Positions 18,738 to 28,059 of a DNA stretch of 64,000 nt are shown piece after piece; positions within the stretch are counted from its first letter, which is position 1; each line of letters starts with the position of its first letter. Under the pieces are notes generated by a model. The model was not told where the DNA came from. It saw only the letters and a list, made by a program, of their open reading frames with translations, and ran no database searches. Source of the DNA: Marinobacter sp. ANT_B65 (GTDB lineage Bacteria > Pseudomonadota > Gammaproteobacteria > Pseudomonadales > Oleiphilaceae); the NCBI RefSeq assembly GCF_002407605.1, contig NZ_NXGV01000002.1:248001-312000 (forward strand), read 5' to 3'. The position numbers and the translations under genes were made by a program.

Positions 18738-18999
18738 GTATGGGTGTGTAAGGACACGTTTCAACGTTCATTACCCATGATTACGACAGTCAGGGCGGCA
18801 CAACGCTCTATGCGATCGAGTGGCCTAGCTCAAAGGTGGGCGAGTAGTCGAATGCTATTAATGGCAAAGGCTAAACATATAAGTGCACAACACTCCATAA
18901 ACGAACGTCGTCGCTTAATGGAGTGTTGTGGCTGATCACCTAACCAGGCGATAGGAAGGTGCCGTTCGACCGGCAATCACTGCACCTGATGGATCAACG
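18738..18999. other. Gene-free stretch between Fur-type promoter and solute-binding gene
   Basis: I see no credible gene here. The only structure is the inverted repeat at 18886-18930. An open frame on the plus strand (18591-18935) runs across the Fur-box promoter and has no ribosome-binding site, so I do not call it. Confidence 0.5.
18886..18930. repeat. 13-bp perfect inverted repeat with 19-nt loop
   Basis: Arms 18886-18898 and 18918-18930 (CACAACACTCCAT and its complement) flank a 19-nt loop. There is no T-run on either side, so it is not a classic terminator. It lies about 70 nt past the stop of the solute-binding gene, whose transcript reads leftward from 19755, so it is not that gene's terminator either. 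Function unknown. Confidence 0.6.
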
Positions 19000-19755
19000 T
19001 CAAAAGCCGTATGCCTGCAAAATGGCTTCCTTTTCGCCGGACTCTACCAGCTTTCGGTAGCCTTCCTCGAGAGCCTGAATGATTTTCGGGTCTGTTTCAT
19101 TGTTAATCGCCAGGAACATAGGCGTTTCACGGAAGACCAATACCTGCTTGAGATTGGTTACGTCTGCGGCATCGGCCGCCAGATACGGCCCTGCGAGACC
19201 GTCTGCCACCCACAAGCTGATCTGGTCCTCTACAAGACGGCGGGCATTCAAGCCGTTTTTGCTGATGGGTAATACGTTGAAACCTTCATCCGCGAGATAG
19301 TTTGTCATCACGTCGCCGTTGTAGCCCCCGATTCGATACTGGCGGGCCTGTTCCAGATTATTAAGTTTGATAGATGATCCGGGCTTGGCGAACAGAGTCC
19401 ACTTGATAGAGGCCAGGGGCCCTACCCAATGAAAGGACGGCTCTCGGTCGGGAGTTTTGGATACGCAATAAATGGCATGGTTGGGGTGTTGCCCTGCCCT
19501 GTTCAGGCCATAACTGAGGTCCCTTAACTTTATGCTGAACTCCAGGCTGGTATTGGCCATAAGAGCTTTTAATATGTCTGTACACAGTCCGCCAATCTCC
19601 TCGGTTGAGTGAGCAAACGGCTGACCGTTGGAAGTCATATTGTAAGGGGGGTATTGTTCTGTGTAGATCCGCAGTTCTTCAGTGGCCGTGGCATAACTGG
19701 CCGCTAGCAGGAGGCCAAGTAGTAACCCGATTCTTTTTTCATGAGTCCGTTCCAT
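19000..19755 (-). CDS. Periplasmic solute-binding protein, SBP_bac_3 type
   Basis: The 251-residue protein has a signal peptide ending around ATA (residue 24). It then shows the periplasmic-binding-protein fold typical of polar amino-acid binders and of sensor-like orphans: LRIYTEQYPPYNM, GLCTDILKALM, PLASIKWTLFAKPGSS, and the C-terminal helix ALEEGYRKLVESGEKEAILQ. No permease or ATPase gene is adjacent, so it is an orphan. Such proteins are common in marine gammaproteobacteria and the ligand cannot be inferred. The ribosome-binding site before ATG 19755 is weak, leaving the exact start uncertain. Confidence 0.82.
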   Translation of the reverse strand: MERTHEKRIGLLLGLLLAASYATATEELRIYTEQYPPYNMTSNGQPFAHSTEEIGGLCTDILKALMANTSLEFSIKLRDLSYGLNRAGQHPNHAIYCVSKTPDREPSFHWVGPLASIKWTLFAKPGSSIKLNNLEQARQYRIGGYNGDVMTNYLADEGFNVLPISKNGLNARRLVEDQISLWVADGLAGPYLAADAADVTNLKQVLVFRETPMFLAINNETDPKIIQALEEGYRKLVESGEKEAILQAYGF

Positions 19756-19874
19756 CTATCTGGTTAAGGCTATTTGAGAATGCGGTAGGGTAGCAATCGG
19801 ACATCAGGCAGGCAGTTCGTAGAAACCGGCAGGAAAAATACTTTAATTCAATATCAAGGTTAGCTTTTGTATTT

Positions 19875-21569
19875 ATGAGCATAGGCTCCCGGCCCTCAGC
19901 AGCACCTCTTGAAAACCCTCTGTACTACCTGAAAAACATGGAAACGGTAGTGGCCTGGGTGGCCACTCATCACGTGGATCTGCTGCTGGAGCCGGAGCGC
20001 GCCTGCCTGCGGGATTTCTTTGAGCTGCCTCGCCCTTCACGGGCGCTGCTGACCCGCATGGTGATGCGCAGTGGCGACCTGTTCCGCGCTGACAAGCTGA
20101 ATTACCCGGAGCTGGGAAGCCCGGAAGCTGAAGCAATGGATAAGCTGGTTACCGGTGGCTGGCTGGATACAGATCCGCTGCTGACGCTGGACGAACTTTT
20201 TCGTCTGTTCACTCTGGCGGAACTTCGCCCGGCTTTTGCGCCGGTTCTGGCACAGGCAGGGCATGTCAAAAATCTGCCGAAGGCTCGTATGCGAGAGGTT
20301 TTGCAGGACAGCTGCGATGGAGCTCTTACACTGACGGGTTGGTTTGGTCACGGCATTGCGCCTGTTGTGAGGGTCAGGCACATGATGCTGTTCGACCGCA
20401 TCCGCCTGATGTTTTTCGGCAATCTGCGCCAGAGTTGGTCTGATTTTGTATTGGTGGAGCTGGGTCATCACCGTTATGAGCCGGTGGAGTTTACCCCGGA
20501 AGCACGAGCCTTCTCTCATCGCAGCGAGGTGGATACCTACCTGGCGATGCACCACTGCCGCGAGAACCTGGATGCCGGAATGCCAGCGGCAGAGGTTTGG
20601 GCTGAGGTTCCGCCTGCTTCGGATAACGCCTGGCTTGCCAGTCGCCGTGATCGTCTGCTGCTGGAGCTGGGCCGACAGGCGGAACGTCAGGGTGAGCGAG
20701 AGCTTGCGTTGCAGGCGCTGGCAGCCAGTGGCCATCGGGAGGCCCGGTTAAAACAGCTGCGGCTGCTGGAGCGGATGAAGCGTTTTGACGAAGCCTGGGG
20801 CATTGCAGCTTCATGGCAAAGTGATGAACTGAGCGACGCTGAATTTCAGGGGCTGGCACGTATACTCAAGCGGCTGGCTGTAAAAGTAGGCGAGCCGGCA
20901 CCATCGGCACCTCAGGTTCCCGAGATTCGTGAATTCACACTGACTTTGCCGCAAACCGCAGGCTCTGTAGAGGCGGTAGTCCGGGACCACCTGTCCACAC
21001 CTGAAGCTCCTGTATTCTATGTGGAAAACACTCTGATCAACGGTCTGTTCGGTTTGTTGTGCTGGCACACTATTTTCAAAGCCATACCCGGTGCCTTTTT
21101 TCACCCGTTCCACACAGGGCCGGCGGATCTGGTGCGGGAGGACTTTGTCAGCCGCCGGCAAGCCGGGTTCGATGAGTGTTTTGCAGCGCTTGAGAATGGC
21201 GAATACCGGGAGAATATTCTGGCCACCTACGCTGCCAAACAGGGCATCTCCAATCCGTTTGTGATCTGGCCGGCGCTGAATGAGGAATTGCTGGGTCTGG
21301 CACTGGATTGTATTCCCGCAACAGACCTGCAGGTTCTTTTTGAGCGCCTTTTGCTGAATATCCGCGAACATCGCAGTGGTTTCCCCGATCTTGTACGTTT
21401 TTATCCGCAGAACCCGGAAGATAAGCCCCGTTACGAAATGATCGAGGTGAAAGGCCCGGGCGACCGGTTGCAGGACCACCAGATCCGCTGGCTGCACTTC
21501 TTTGCTCGCCAGGGTATCGCTGCCAGCGTGTGCTATCTGCGTTGGCAGGATAGCGGAGCGACACTGTGA
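19875..21569 (+). CDS. FAN1-type structure-specific nuclease (VRR-NUC domain)
   Basis: The 564-residue protein matches bacterial FAN1, a flap/5' exonuclease linked to interstrand-crosslink repair. The N-terminus NPLYYLKNMETVVAWVATHH is the family start. A SAP-like helical region (about 40-130) and TPR-like middle (about 240-330) follow. The C-terminal VRR-NUC PD-(D/E)XK core reads FPDLVRFYPQ then YEMIEVKGPGDRLQDHQIRW, with the catalytic Asp, Glu-Val-Lys and Gln present. Length agrees with the Pseudomonas enzyme. The stop overlaps the helicase start by GTGA, so the two are probably co-produced. The ribosome-binding site is weak, but family alignment supports the ATG at 19875. Confidence 0.92.
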   Translation: MSIGSRPSAAPLENPLYYLKNMETVVAWVATHHVDLLLEPERACLRDFFELPRPSRALLTRMVMRSGDLFRADKLNYPELGSPEAEAMDKLVTGGWLDTDPLLTLDELFRLFTLAELRPAFAPVLAQAGHVKNLPKARMREVLQDSCDGALTLTGWFGHGIAPVVRVRHMMLFDRIRLMFFGNLRQSWSDFVLVELGHHRYEPVEFTPEARAFSHRSEVDTYLAMHHCRENLDAGMPAAEVWAEVPPASDNAWLASRRDRLLLELGRQAERQGERELALQALAASGHREARLKQLRLLERMKRFDEAWGIAASWQSDELSDAEFQGLARILKRLAVKVGEPAPSAPQVPEIREFTLTLPQTAGSVEAVVRDHLSTPEAPVFYVENTLINGLFGLLCWHTIFKAIPGAFFHPFHTGPADLVREDFVSRRQAGFDECFAALENGEYRENILATYAAKQGISNPFVIWPALNEELLGLALDCIPATDLQVLFERLLLNIREHRSGFPDLVRFYPQNPEDKPRYEMIEVKGPGDRLQDHQIRWLHFFARQGIAASVCYLRWQDSGATL

Positions 21570-23830
21570 GGGTTGCGGTCAGAACCCTATGCGAGTTTGC
21601 CGCTCGCGAAGGTGACCTGGACTTTCGTTATACCCCGGCGCCCAGCGCCGAAGAGGGTATTGCAGGGCATCAGGCTATTCAGGGCAAGCGTGGCTACGGT
21701 TATAAAAGCGAATACTCACTTACCGGTGAGTGCCTTGGTTTAGAGCTTTATGGCCGGGCAGATGTTTATAACCCGCATTCCGGGTTGCTGGAAGAGATCA
21801 AAACCCATCGTGGGGATTTATCCCGTATCCGCCCCCATCAGCGGGCTTTGCACCGTGCCCAGTTGCGGGCCTATGGTGCCCTGCTCTGTCGCCAGGAAAA
21901 ACGCAAAAAACTGAAGCTGTCCCTGGTCTATTTTGATATTGGCAAAAATCGTGAAACGCCGGTCACGGAAACTGCCACGGCTGATGAGCTTTGGCATGAA
22001 CTGGAAGCCTTGTGCAACCGCTACCGGCTCTGGGCGGAACAGGAGGCCCACCACCGGGAACAGCGGGATATTCGCCTTTCCGGCCTGCGCTTTCCCTTTG
22101 CGGACTTTCGCCCCCGCCAGCGCCAGCTTGCGGAAACGGTTTACAAGAATACGGTTAAAGGGGGTACCCTGCTGCTGGAAGCACCCACGGGTCTGGGCAA
22201 AACCCTGGGGACTCTGTTCCCGGCCCTTATGGCCATGCCGTCTGCGCAGCACGACCGGCTGAATTACCTCACTTGCCGCAACACCGCACGGCAACTGGCG
22301 GTGGATGCCGTCGAGCGCCTTCGGGCTGCGCAGGATACGCCTCAGATCTGGCCCTTGCGTACCCTGGAACTGGTGGCCAAGGCAGATGCCTGTGAGCACC
22401 CGGATAAAGCCTGCCACGGGGATTCCTGCCCGCTGGCCAAAGGGTTTTTTGACCGCTTGCCGGATGCCCGTGCCGAAGCTGTTCAGGCCGGCGTGACTCT
22501 CACTCAAGAGGTGTTGGCGAAGATTGCCACCGGCCATAATATCTGCCCTTACTTTCTGGCTCAGGAAATGGCGCGCTGGTCTGATCTGGTGATTGGCGAC
22601 GTAAACCGGATGTTTGATCAGTCTGCCCTGCTCCACGGCCTGATCCGGCAGAACAACTGGAAAACTGCCATTCTGGTGGACGAAGCTCACAACCTTGTTG
22701 ATCGTGGCCGGGGAATGTACTCGGTTCAGTTGGATCAGCAACGGCTATTGAAGCTGCGTAAATCTGCACCCAAAGCACTGAAACCCCATCTGGACCGAAC
22801 GGCGCGGGCCTGGCAGGGCATAGTGCGTGATCACTCCGCCGTCGGATCTGCTCCGGTGTTTCTCGATAACCTGCCCCCGGCCCTCACCGGCAGCCTGCAA
22901 GGGCTGGTATCCGGCCTTACGGATTATCTGGCGGACAACCCACCGGATCTGGCCCTGCAGGAACTGTTGTTTGAGTCTGTGTCCTTCATGAAGCTGGCGG
23001 ATTCCTTCGGCGACCATTCCCTGTGCGAATTCCGCCGGGAAGGCCGGGGCCGTGCCAGCCTGGTGATTCAGAACCTGGTGCCTGCGGATTTTTTGCGCGA
23101 CCGTTTTCAGGCAGCAGCCTCTGTATTGCTGTTTTCCGCTACCCTCAGCCCAGGCGTTTATTACCGGGATCTTCTGGGCCTGCCGGAAGACAGCCGGTTT
23201 ACCTCATTGCCGAGCCCCTTCAGCGCCGACCAGCTAAGGGTAAAGTTCACGCCGAAAATCAGTACACGCCAGGCACACCGGGAGGCTTCGGTAGCGCCCA
23301 TTACCACACTGATTGCGGAGCAATATAAAGCGTGCCCGGGGCACTATCTGGCCTTCTTCAGCAGCTTCAAATACCTGAACCAAGTGAGTGAAGCATTGGG
23401 GAAAAGCGCCCCCGAGGTGCCCCAGCGCTCTCAGCACTCTGGAATGAGTCCGCAACAGCGCCGGGAGTTTCTGGCGGGTTTTCGGGAAGAGAGCGGCAGC
23501 GTGGCTTTTGCCGTTTTGGGGGGTGTATTCAGTGAGGGCATAGATTTACCGGGGGATCAGTTGATTGGGGCATTTGTCGCAACGCTGGGTTTACCGCCTT
23601 TTGATGCCTGGCATGAAATTCTGAAACACCGGCTGCAGCAGCGATTTGGCGCCGGTTATGAGTACACCTACCTGATTCCGGGTTTGCAGAAAGTGGCTCA
23701 GGCTGCGGGAAGGGTGATTCGCACACCGGAGGATCAGGGAGTGATCTGGCTGATAGACGACCGCTTTTTACAGCCGCAGATTCGGGGGTTGTTACCTGGG
23801 TGGTGGTTCAGGACTGAGACCGCAGGTTAA
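21566..23830 (+). CDS. DEAH-box helicase with N-terminal PD-(D/E)XK domain and iron-sulfur cysteines
   Basis: The 754-residue protein joins an N-terminal Cas4-like nuclease segment (about 60-120; GRADVYNPHSGLLEEIKTHR) to an XPD/DinG-type superfamily-2 helicase. Walker A is EAPTGLGKT near residue 204, DEAH (VDEAHNLVD) near 371, and motif VI is QAAGRVIRTPED. Four cysteines between Walker A and DEAH (CEHPDKACHGDSC near 275-288 and ICPYF near 326) match the 4Fe-4S site of XPD-family helicases. It is coupled to the FAN1 gene by a 4-nt overlap starting at GTG 21566. A role unwinding damaged forks or crosslinks for FAN1 is inferred. Confidence 0.9.
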   Translation: MRVAVRTLCEFAAREGDLDFRYTPAPSAEEGIAGHQAIQGKRGYGYKSEYSLTGECLGLELYGRADVYNPHSGLLEEIKTHRGDLSRIRPHQRALHRAQLRAYGALLCRQEKRKKLKLSLVYFDIGKNRETPVTETATADELWHELEALCNRYRLWAEQEAHHREQRDIRLSGLRFPFADFRPRQRQLAETVYKNTVKGGTLLLEAPTGLGKTLGTLFPALMAMPSAQHDRLNYLTCRNTARQLAVDAVERLRAAQDTPQIWPLRTLELVAKADACEHPDKACHGDSCPLAKGFFDRLPDARAEAVQAGVTLTQEVLAKIATGHNICPYFLAQEMARWSDLVIGDVNRMFDQSALLHGLIRQNNWKTAILVDEAHNLVDRGRGMYSVQLDQQRLLKLRKSAPKALKPHLDRTARAWQGIVRDHSAVGSAPVFLDNLPPALTGSLQGLVSGLTDYLADNPPDLALQELLFESVSFMKLADSFGDHSLCEFRREGRGRASLVIQNLVPADFLRDRFQAAASVLLFSATLSPGVYYRDLLGLPEDSRFTSLPSPFSADQLRVKFTPKISTRQAHREASVAPITTLIAEQYKACPGHYLAFFSSFKYLNQVSEALGKSAPEVPQRSQHSGMSPQQRREFLAGFREESGSVAFAVLGGVFSEGIDLPGDQLIGAFVATLGLPPFDAWHEILKHRLQQRFGAGYEYTYLIPGLQKVAQAAGRVIRTPEDQGVIWLIDDRFLQPQIRGLLPGWWFRTETAG

Positions 23831-23858
23831 AGCGGCCTCAGTGTCTGGCAAGGCTGAA

Positions 23859-24230
23859 TCAGCCGAAGTGATAAAACGCCACTTTGTTGCCGTCCGGGTC
23901 CTTCACGTAGGCACCATAGAACTTGTCTGGAATACGCTGCCCGGGTTCTCCGTCACAGGTCGCCCCCAGCTCGATGGCTTTCTTGTGGTGTGCATCAACT
24001 GCTTCTTTCGAGCCCGGCCAGAACGCCAGCATATTGCCGTTGCCTGGATGGTTCGGCTCACCGTCGAAGGGTGTGCAAACCGCCAGCATTGGCCCTTTCA
24101 TGCTTTCGCCAATAAACGCAATGCGGCCCATATCCAGTAGCAGCTTTCCGCCCATGTCTCCCAGAAGGCCTGTATAGAAAGCCTTCGCTTTTTCCATATC
24201 GCTGACACCGATGGTGACGTATCCGATCAT
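23859..24230 (-). CDS. VOC-family (glyoxalase-like) protein
   Basis: The 123-residue, single-domain vicinal-oxygen-chelate protein contains two beta-alpha-beta-beta-beta modules. It opens IGYVTIGVSDMEKAKAFYTG and closes GAYVKDPDGNKVAFYHFG, the classic ends of the fold. Which enzymatic or binding activity it has is unknown; family members include metal-dependent lyases, dioxygenases and antibiotic-binding proteins. The start is well supported by AGGAG 8 nt before ATG. It stands alone, convergent with the helicase gene. Confidence 0.88.
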   Translation of the reverse strand: MIGYVTIGVSDMEKAKAFYTGLLGDMGGKLLLDMGRIAFIGESMKGPMLAVCTPFDGEPNHPGNGNMLAFWPGSKEAVDAHHKKAIELGATCDGEPGQRIPDKFYGAYVKDPDGNKVAFYHFG

Positions 24231-24273
24231 GCTATGTTCTCCTGATTCGCGCTCTGTATATGTGCGCCTGATT

Positions 24274-26634
24274 TCAAGCCATTAACCTGCTTTCCCATCG
24301 AAAATCAGCTGCCCAGCGCAGCGCTTCCGGGAGTGGCAGTGGTTTGCTGTAGAAAAAACCCTGGCCTATATCGCAGCCAAGCTCAATGAGTTTGCGCTCA
24401 ACGTCTGCACAATCAATACCTTCGGCTACCAACCGCCGCTTGAAACTCTTCGACAGGCTGATGATAGCGCTGACAATCATACTGTCATCTGCATCATCCA
24501 GCATATCCATTACGAATGATCGGTCAATCTTGATTTCCTGAGTGGGTAGCCGGCGAAAGTAATCCAGTGACGAATAACCAGTTCCAAAGTCATCCAGGGA
24601 AATGTCCACCCCCAGCTCACGACAAGCCTTGAGGTTTTCCATAACGGTTTCGGTGTCGTCCATTACGGTGGTTTCAAGGATTTCCAGAATGAGGCGTGCG
24701 CGTAGTTCCCGGGGGCAGCCCTCCAGTGCGCTTGATATATCTTCCCGGAACTCTTCGCTCAGAAAGTGGCATGGGCTCAGATTGATGCTCAGGGTATAGG
24801 GCAGATCTTGCTCAGCAAACTCCAGCAACCGTTTTACTGCTTCCCGGATAACAAAATTTCCCAGGGTGCGCGCATACTCAGTGTATTCGATGTGCTCCAG
24901 GAAGAATTTCGGTTTGAGAAGGCCTTCTTTCGGGTGATTCCAGCGGATAAGTGCTTCAAAGCCATTTACTGAGTGGTTGTGAAAACAGATTTTCGGCTGA
25001 TAGTACAATTCCATCTGCTGATGGCGCAGTGCGCTGTCGATCTGTTCCAGCACCCGGGTTCGCTCTTTACGGGATGAATTTGACTGCAGATCGAATAGTT
25101 TGAAACAGTTTTTGCCGGTTTCTTTTGCTGCGTACATGGCCTGATCTGCATGACGAAGCAGCAGATCGGAATCTGCGTCATCTTCAGGGTATACGGTAAC
25201 GCCCATGCTGCCGGAAATATGGAACATGTGGTGCCGGAAGTTGATGGGCTGCCGTATCGCCTCCAGGAGGCGGGCATAAATCCGTTCATCGTCGACATCG
25301 CGGAGAATGGCCACAAACTCATCACCGCCGAGGCGGGCAACGATATCATGGCTGCGTACGGTGGCCTGGAGTTTGGTTGCCACCGACCTGAGCACTGCAT
25401 CACCCACTGTGTGGCCATATTCATCGTTGATGTTTTTGAAGCCGTCCAGATCAATCAGGCACACAGATACCAGGCCGTTTCTCTCTCTGGCTTCATACAA
25501 TTCCTGTTCGAACAGTTCGGTCAGCCGGCGGCGGTTGGGCAGGCCGGTCAGGGCATCGTAATTTGCGGCCAGCTCCAGATCTTTTTTGTGGGCACTTTTT
25601 TCTTCGTACAGGCGCTTGCGCTCGATCAGGTTGGCGAGTGTCTGTGACAACGGGGCCAGCTCGTCTGCAAGTTTCTGAGTATAACCTTCGGTCCGGTTCG
25701 CAAGGCCTATCAGCCCTAAATGCCTGTTTCCGGAAAAAACAGGAATGCCAAGATAGGTGTTGATGGGCGGGTGTCCCGGAGGCAGGCCACCACGGCGGGT
25801 ATCACTGGTCAGGTGATTGGAGATAATCGTCTCACCGGTCACCATGGGCTGACCAAGGATGTTGTCCAGGCGGTCGAAGATCATCCCACGGCGTTCCACA
25901 TCCTGATACAGGGCCTGAGTTTCGGCGTTCCAGGCGATGTTCGTGATGGCGCGGACTTTCAGGTAGGGAGTGCCGTTGTTCTCGTGCATAACCTCACCGA
26001 TAAAACCGAACTGGCTCCCCGTAAGGTCGAGCAGATCGCCGAGCATCTGCTGAAATGCCGCACGCTCATTATCACTTGTGAGGAAAACGCTCTGAGCATG
26101 ATGGATAGCCCTGTTGAGATGCGAAACCGGCACATACTCACTTTTGTCCGATTCAATATACGAACGCTCCAGTTCCTCTTCCACCATGGTGGCCAGTGTA
26201 CGGAGCACTTCCAGGTTGCGCTCGGTGAACTGCCGTGGTTTGTCGTCGATGATACACAGGGTGCCGATTTTGAATCCGGAGGGTTCGCGCACGGGCATGC
26301 CAGCGTAAAAACGAATATGGGGGGTTCCCAGTACCAGAGGGTTGTTGCGAAAACGCGGATCCTGAGTAGCGTCTGCCACAACAAAAACCTGATCCTGCCG
26401 CATAGCATAGTCACAGAAGGCTATGGCGCGGGGTGTTTCGGCAACATCAAGCCCCTGACGGGACTTGAACCACTGGCGCTTATCGTCCAGCAGGCTGAGC
26501 AAGGCTATTTCGACCTGATAGTGCTGGCGGGCTATGCGTGTAAGGCGGTCAAAACGCTCTTCAGGAGATGTGTCGAGAATTTCCAGCCGGTCCAGTGCTG
26601 CAAGCCGCCTTAGTTCAGTTTCATTATTATTCAT
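24274..26634 (-). CDS. Bifunctional c-di-GMP signalling protein GAF-GAF-GGDEF-EAL
   Basis: The 786-residue soluble protein has no membrane segments. An N-terminal GAF domain (about 20-160; FCDYAMRQDQVFVVADATQD) and a second GAF (about 185-330; YLGIPVFSGNRHLGLIGLAN) precede a GGDEF domain (about 350-510) and an EAL domain (about 525-780). The cyclase motif GGDEF is intact and is preceded five residues upstream by an RSHD inhibitory I-site. The EAL domain keeps FEALIRWNHP, the INLSP Asn, DDFGTGYSS and the late Lys and Glu residues (IKIDRSF, AEGID), so both synthesis and hydrolysis of c-di-GMP look possible. The ligand of the GAF domains is unknown. RBS AGGAA precedes ATG. Confidence 0.94.
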   Translation of the reverse strand: MNNNETELRRLAALDRLEILDTSPEERFDRLTRIARQHYQVEIALLSLLDDKRQWFKSRQGLDVAETPRAIAFCDYAMRQDQVFVVADATQDPRFRNNPLVLGTPHIRFYAGMPVREPSGFKIGTLCIIDDKPRQFTERNLEVLRTLATMVEEELERSYIESDKSEYVPVSHLNRAIHHAQSVFLTSDNERAAFQQMLGDLLDLTGSQFGFIGEVMHENNGTPYLKVRAITNIAWNAETQALYQDVERRGMIFDRLDNILGQPMVTGETIISNHLTSDTRRGGLPPGHPPINTYLGIPVFSGNRHLGLIGLANRTEGYTQKLADELAPLSQTLANLIERKRLYEEKSAHKKDLELAANYDALTGLPNRRRLTELFEQELYEARERNGLVSVCLIDLDGFKNINDEYGHTVGDAVLRSVATKLQATVRSHDIVARLGGDEFVAILRDVDDERIYARLLEAIRQPINFRHHMFHISGSMGVTVYPEDDADSDLLLRHADQAMYAAKETGKNCFKLFDLQSNSSRKERTRVLEQIDSALRHQQMELYYQPKICFHNHSVNGFEALIRWNHPKEGLLKPKFFLEHIEYTEYARTLGNFVIREAVKRLLEFAEQDLPYTLSINLSPCHFLSEEFREDISSALEGCPRELRARLILEILETTVMDDTETVMENLKACRELGVDISLDDFGTGYSSLDYFRRLPTQEIKIDRSFVMDMLDDADDSMIVSAIISLSKSFKRRLVAEGIDCADVERKLIELGCDIGQGFFYSKPLPLPEALRWAADFRWESRLMA

Positions 26635-26722
26635 TCGTTGTTCCTGATGAGGCCAGCGAATGAAATATTAGCAGATCATGACAGGTTATATTTGACATTT
26701 GGTAAACCGGGCGATCATGAAT

Positions 26723-26749
26723 GAGCCCGTAGCCGAAATGTACGGGCTC
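26723..26749. terminator. Hairpin downstream of the sulfide:quinone oxidoreductase gene
   Basis: A perfect 9-bp stem (26723-26731 with 26741-26749) with a 9-nt loop begins 7 nt beyond the stop codon of the minus-strand gene. No T-run follows, so intrinsic termination would be weak. Confidence 0.5.
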
Positions 26750-26755
26750 CCGCTG

Positions 26756-28018
26756 TCAGACCGAGCGACGGGCGGGTTTTGCCAGCCACTCGTGGCCTTT
26801 AAGCATAACATACCAGTACAGGGCTGGTAGCTGCTTGGCTTTCAGAAACCAGGCAGCTCTCGTGGCTTTGGTGCCGTCGTTTACCCAGGCGGGGAAAGTG
26901 GGCTGCAAGACACCACCGTAACCGAACTCTGCCAGAACTATACGACCATTTTCCACGGTTAATGGGCAGGAGCCGTAACCAAGATAGGCGGCTGTTAACG
27001 GTTGATTGCGCAAGTGGGCGATGACATTTTCGGCAACCACTGGAGCCTGTTTGCGCACAGCTGCAGCTGTTTTTGCATTGCCCGTTCCGCTTACATCGCC
27101 AAGGCCAAAAATGTTGGTATGTCGTTTATGGCGGAGGGTGTCATCTTCCAGGTCCAGCCAGCCACCTTCATTGGCCAGCTGCGACTGCCTGATGAACTCC
27201 GGAGCTCGTTGGGGCGGTACAGCGTGCAGCATATCAAAGCCGATTTCGCGGTCTTCGGTATTGCCGTCGGTGTCGGTGCGGCGGAACGTGGCCTTGCGGG
27301 AGGGGCCGTTCACTGAGACCAGGGTGCTTTGGTAGTTAAGCCCGACGCCATACTTTTCAATATAGCTTTGCAGCGCGGGGACATAATCCGGTACTCCGAA
27401 GAGCACAGCCCCGGCATTGTGGAACTGGATGTCGATGTTTTGCAGAACCCCTGTCCGGAGCCAGTGATCTGCTGACAGATACAGGGCTTTCTGAGGTGCG
27501 CCGGCACACTTTATCGGCATCGGAGGCTGGCTGAACAGGGCCCGGCCGCTTTTAAGATTCTGCACCATCTCCCAGGTGTAACTCGCCATACCTTCCTGAT
27601 AGTTGGAGGTAACACCATTCGAGCCCAGTGCTTGCTTCAGGTCATCGATACCGTCCCAGTTCAGTTCCAGCCCGGGGGCCAGGATCAGGGCCTGATACTG
27701 AATGGTGGAGCCATCTGCCAGAGTGACCTGGTTGTGTTCCTCATCGACAGAAGATACAGGTTCTTTGTACCAGGAGGTGAACCCGGGTATGACCGAAGCC
27801 ATGGGTTTTGAAGTCGTTTCCGGCTTGAATACGCCACCGCCAACCATTGTCCAGCCAGGCTGATAGTGATGTTTTTGTGCCGGCTCAATAATCGCGATAT
27901 CAAGGGTACTGTCTCTCTTATGCAGACTGGCGGCAACAGAAATACCTGCGGCGCCGCCTCCTGCAATAACCACAGTGTGTTGTTTGATTTTGTCCTGATC
28001 TGCCGTGTTGGTGCTCAT
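26756..28018 (-). CDS. Sulfide:quinone oxidoreductase (type II-like)
   Basis: SQR oxidises sulfide to sulfane sulfur and passes electrons through FAD to quinone. The 420-residue protein has the FAD Rossmann motif VVIAGGGAAGISVA (16-29), the second FAD motif NIFGLGDVSGT (about 303-313), YQPGWTMVGGGVF, and a redox pair of cysteines at 171 (PIKCAGAPQK) and 351 (GYGSCPLTV). The two-Cys layout and the KCAGAPQK context resemble type II (mitochondrial SQOR-like) enzymes. The amphipathic C-terminus (LPALYWYVMLKGHEWL) fits monotopic membrane attachment. It diverges from an exported DsrE-like gene, with candidate operators between them. Confidence 0.92.
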   Translation of the reverse strand: MSTNTADQDKIKQHTVVIAGGGAAGISVAASLHKRDSTLDIAIIEPAQKHHYQPGWTMVGGGVFKPETTSKPMASVIPGFTSWYKEPVSSVDEEHNQVTLADGSTIQYQALILAPGLELNWDGIDDLKQALGSNGVTSNYQEGMASYTWEMVQNLKSGRALFSQPPMPIKCAGAPQKALYLSADHWLRTGVLQNIDIQFHNAGAVLFGVPDYVPALQSYIEKYGVGLNYQSTLVSVNGPSRKATFRRTDTDGNTEDREIGFDMLHAVPPQRAPEFIRQSQLANEGGWLDLEDDTLRHKRHTNIFGLGDVSGTGNAKTAAAVRKQAPVVAENVIAHLRNQPLTAAYLGYGSCPLTVENGRIVLAEFGYGGVLQPTFPAWVNDGTKATRAAWFLKAKQLPALYWYVMLKGHEWLAKPARRSV

Positions 28019-28059
28019 ACCTCAAACCTCTTGTCATTATTTGGACGTACAGTCTTCTC

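Noticed and set aside
18591..18935. 114-codon plus-strand open frame over the Fur-box region
   Set aside because: Antisense to the small gene with the strong ribosome-binding site, crosses the promoter and an inverted repeat, and has no start signal.
18880..18935. Possible integron attC site
   Set aside because: The arms do not give the RYYYAAC/GTTRRRY boxes, and no integrase or cassette array is present.
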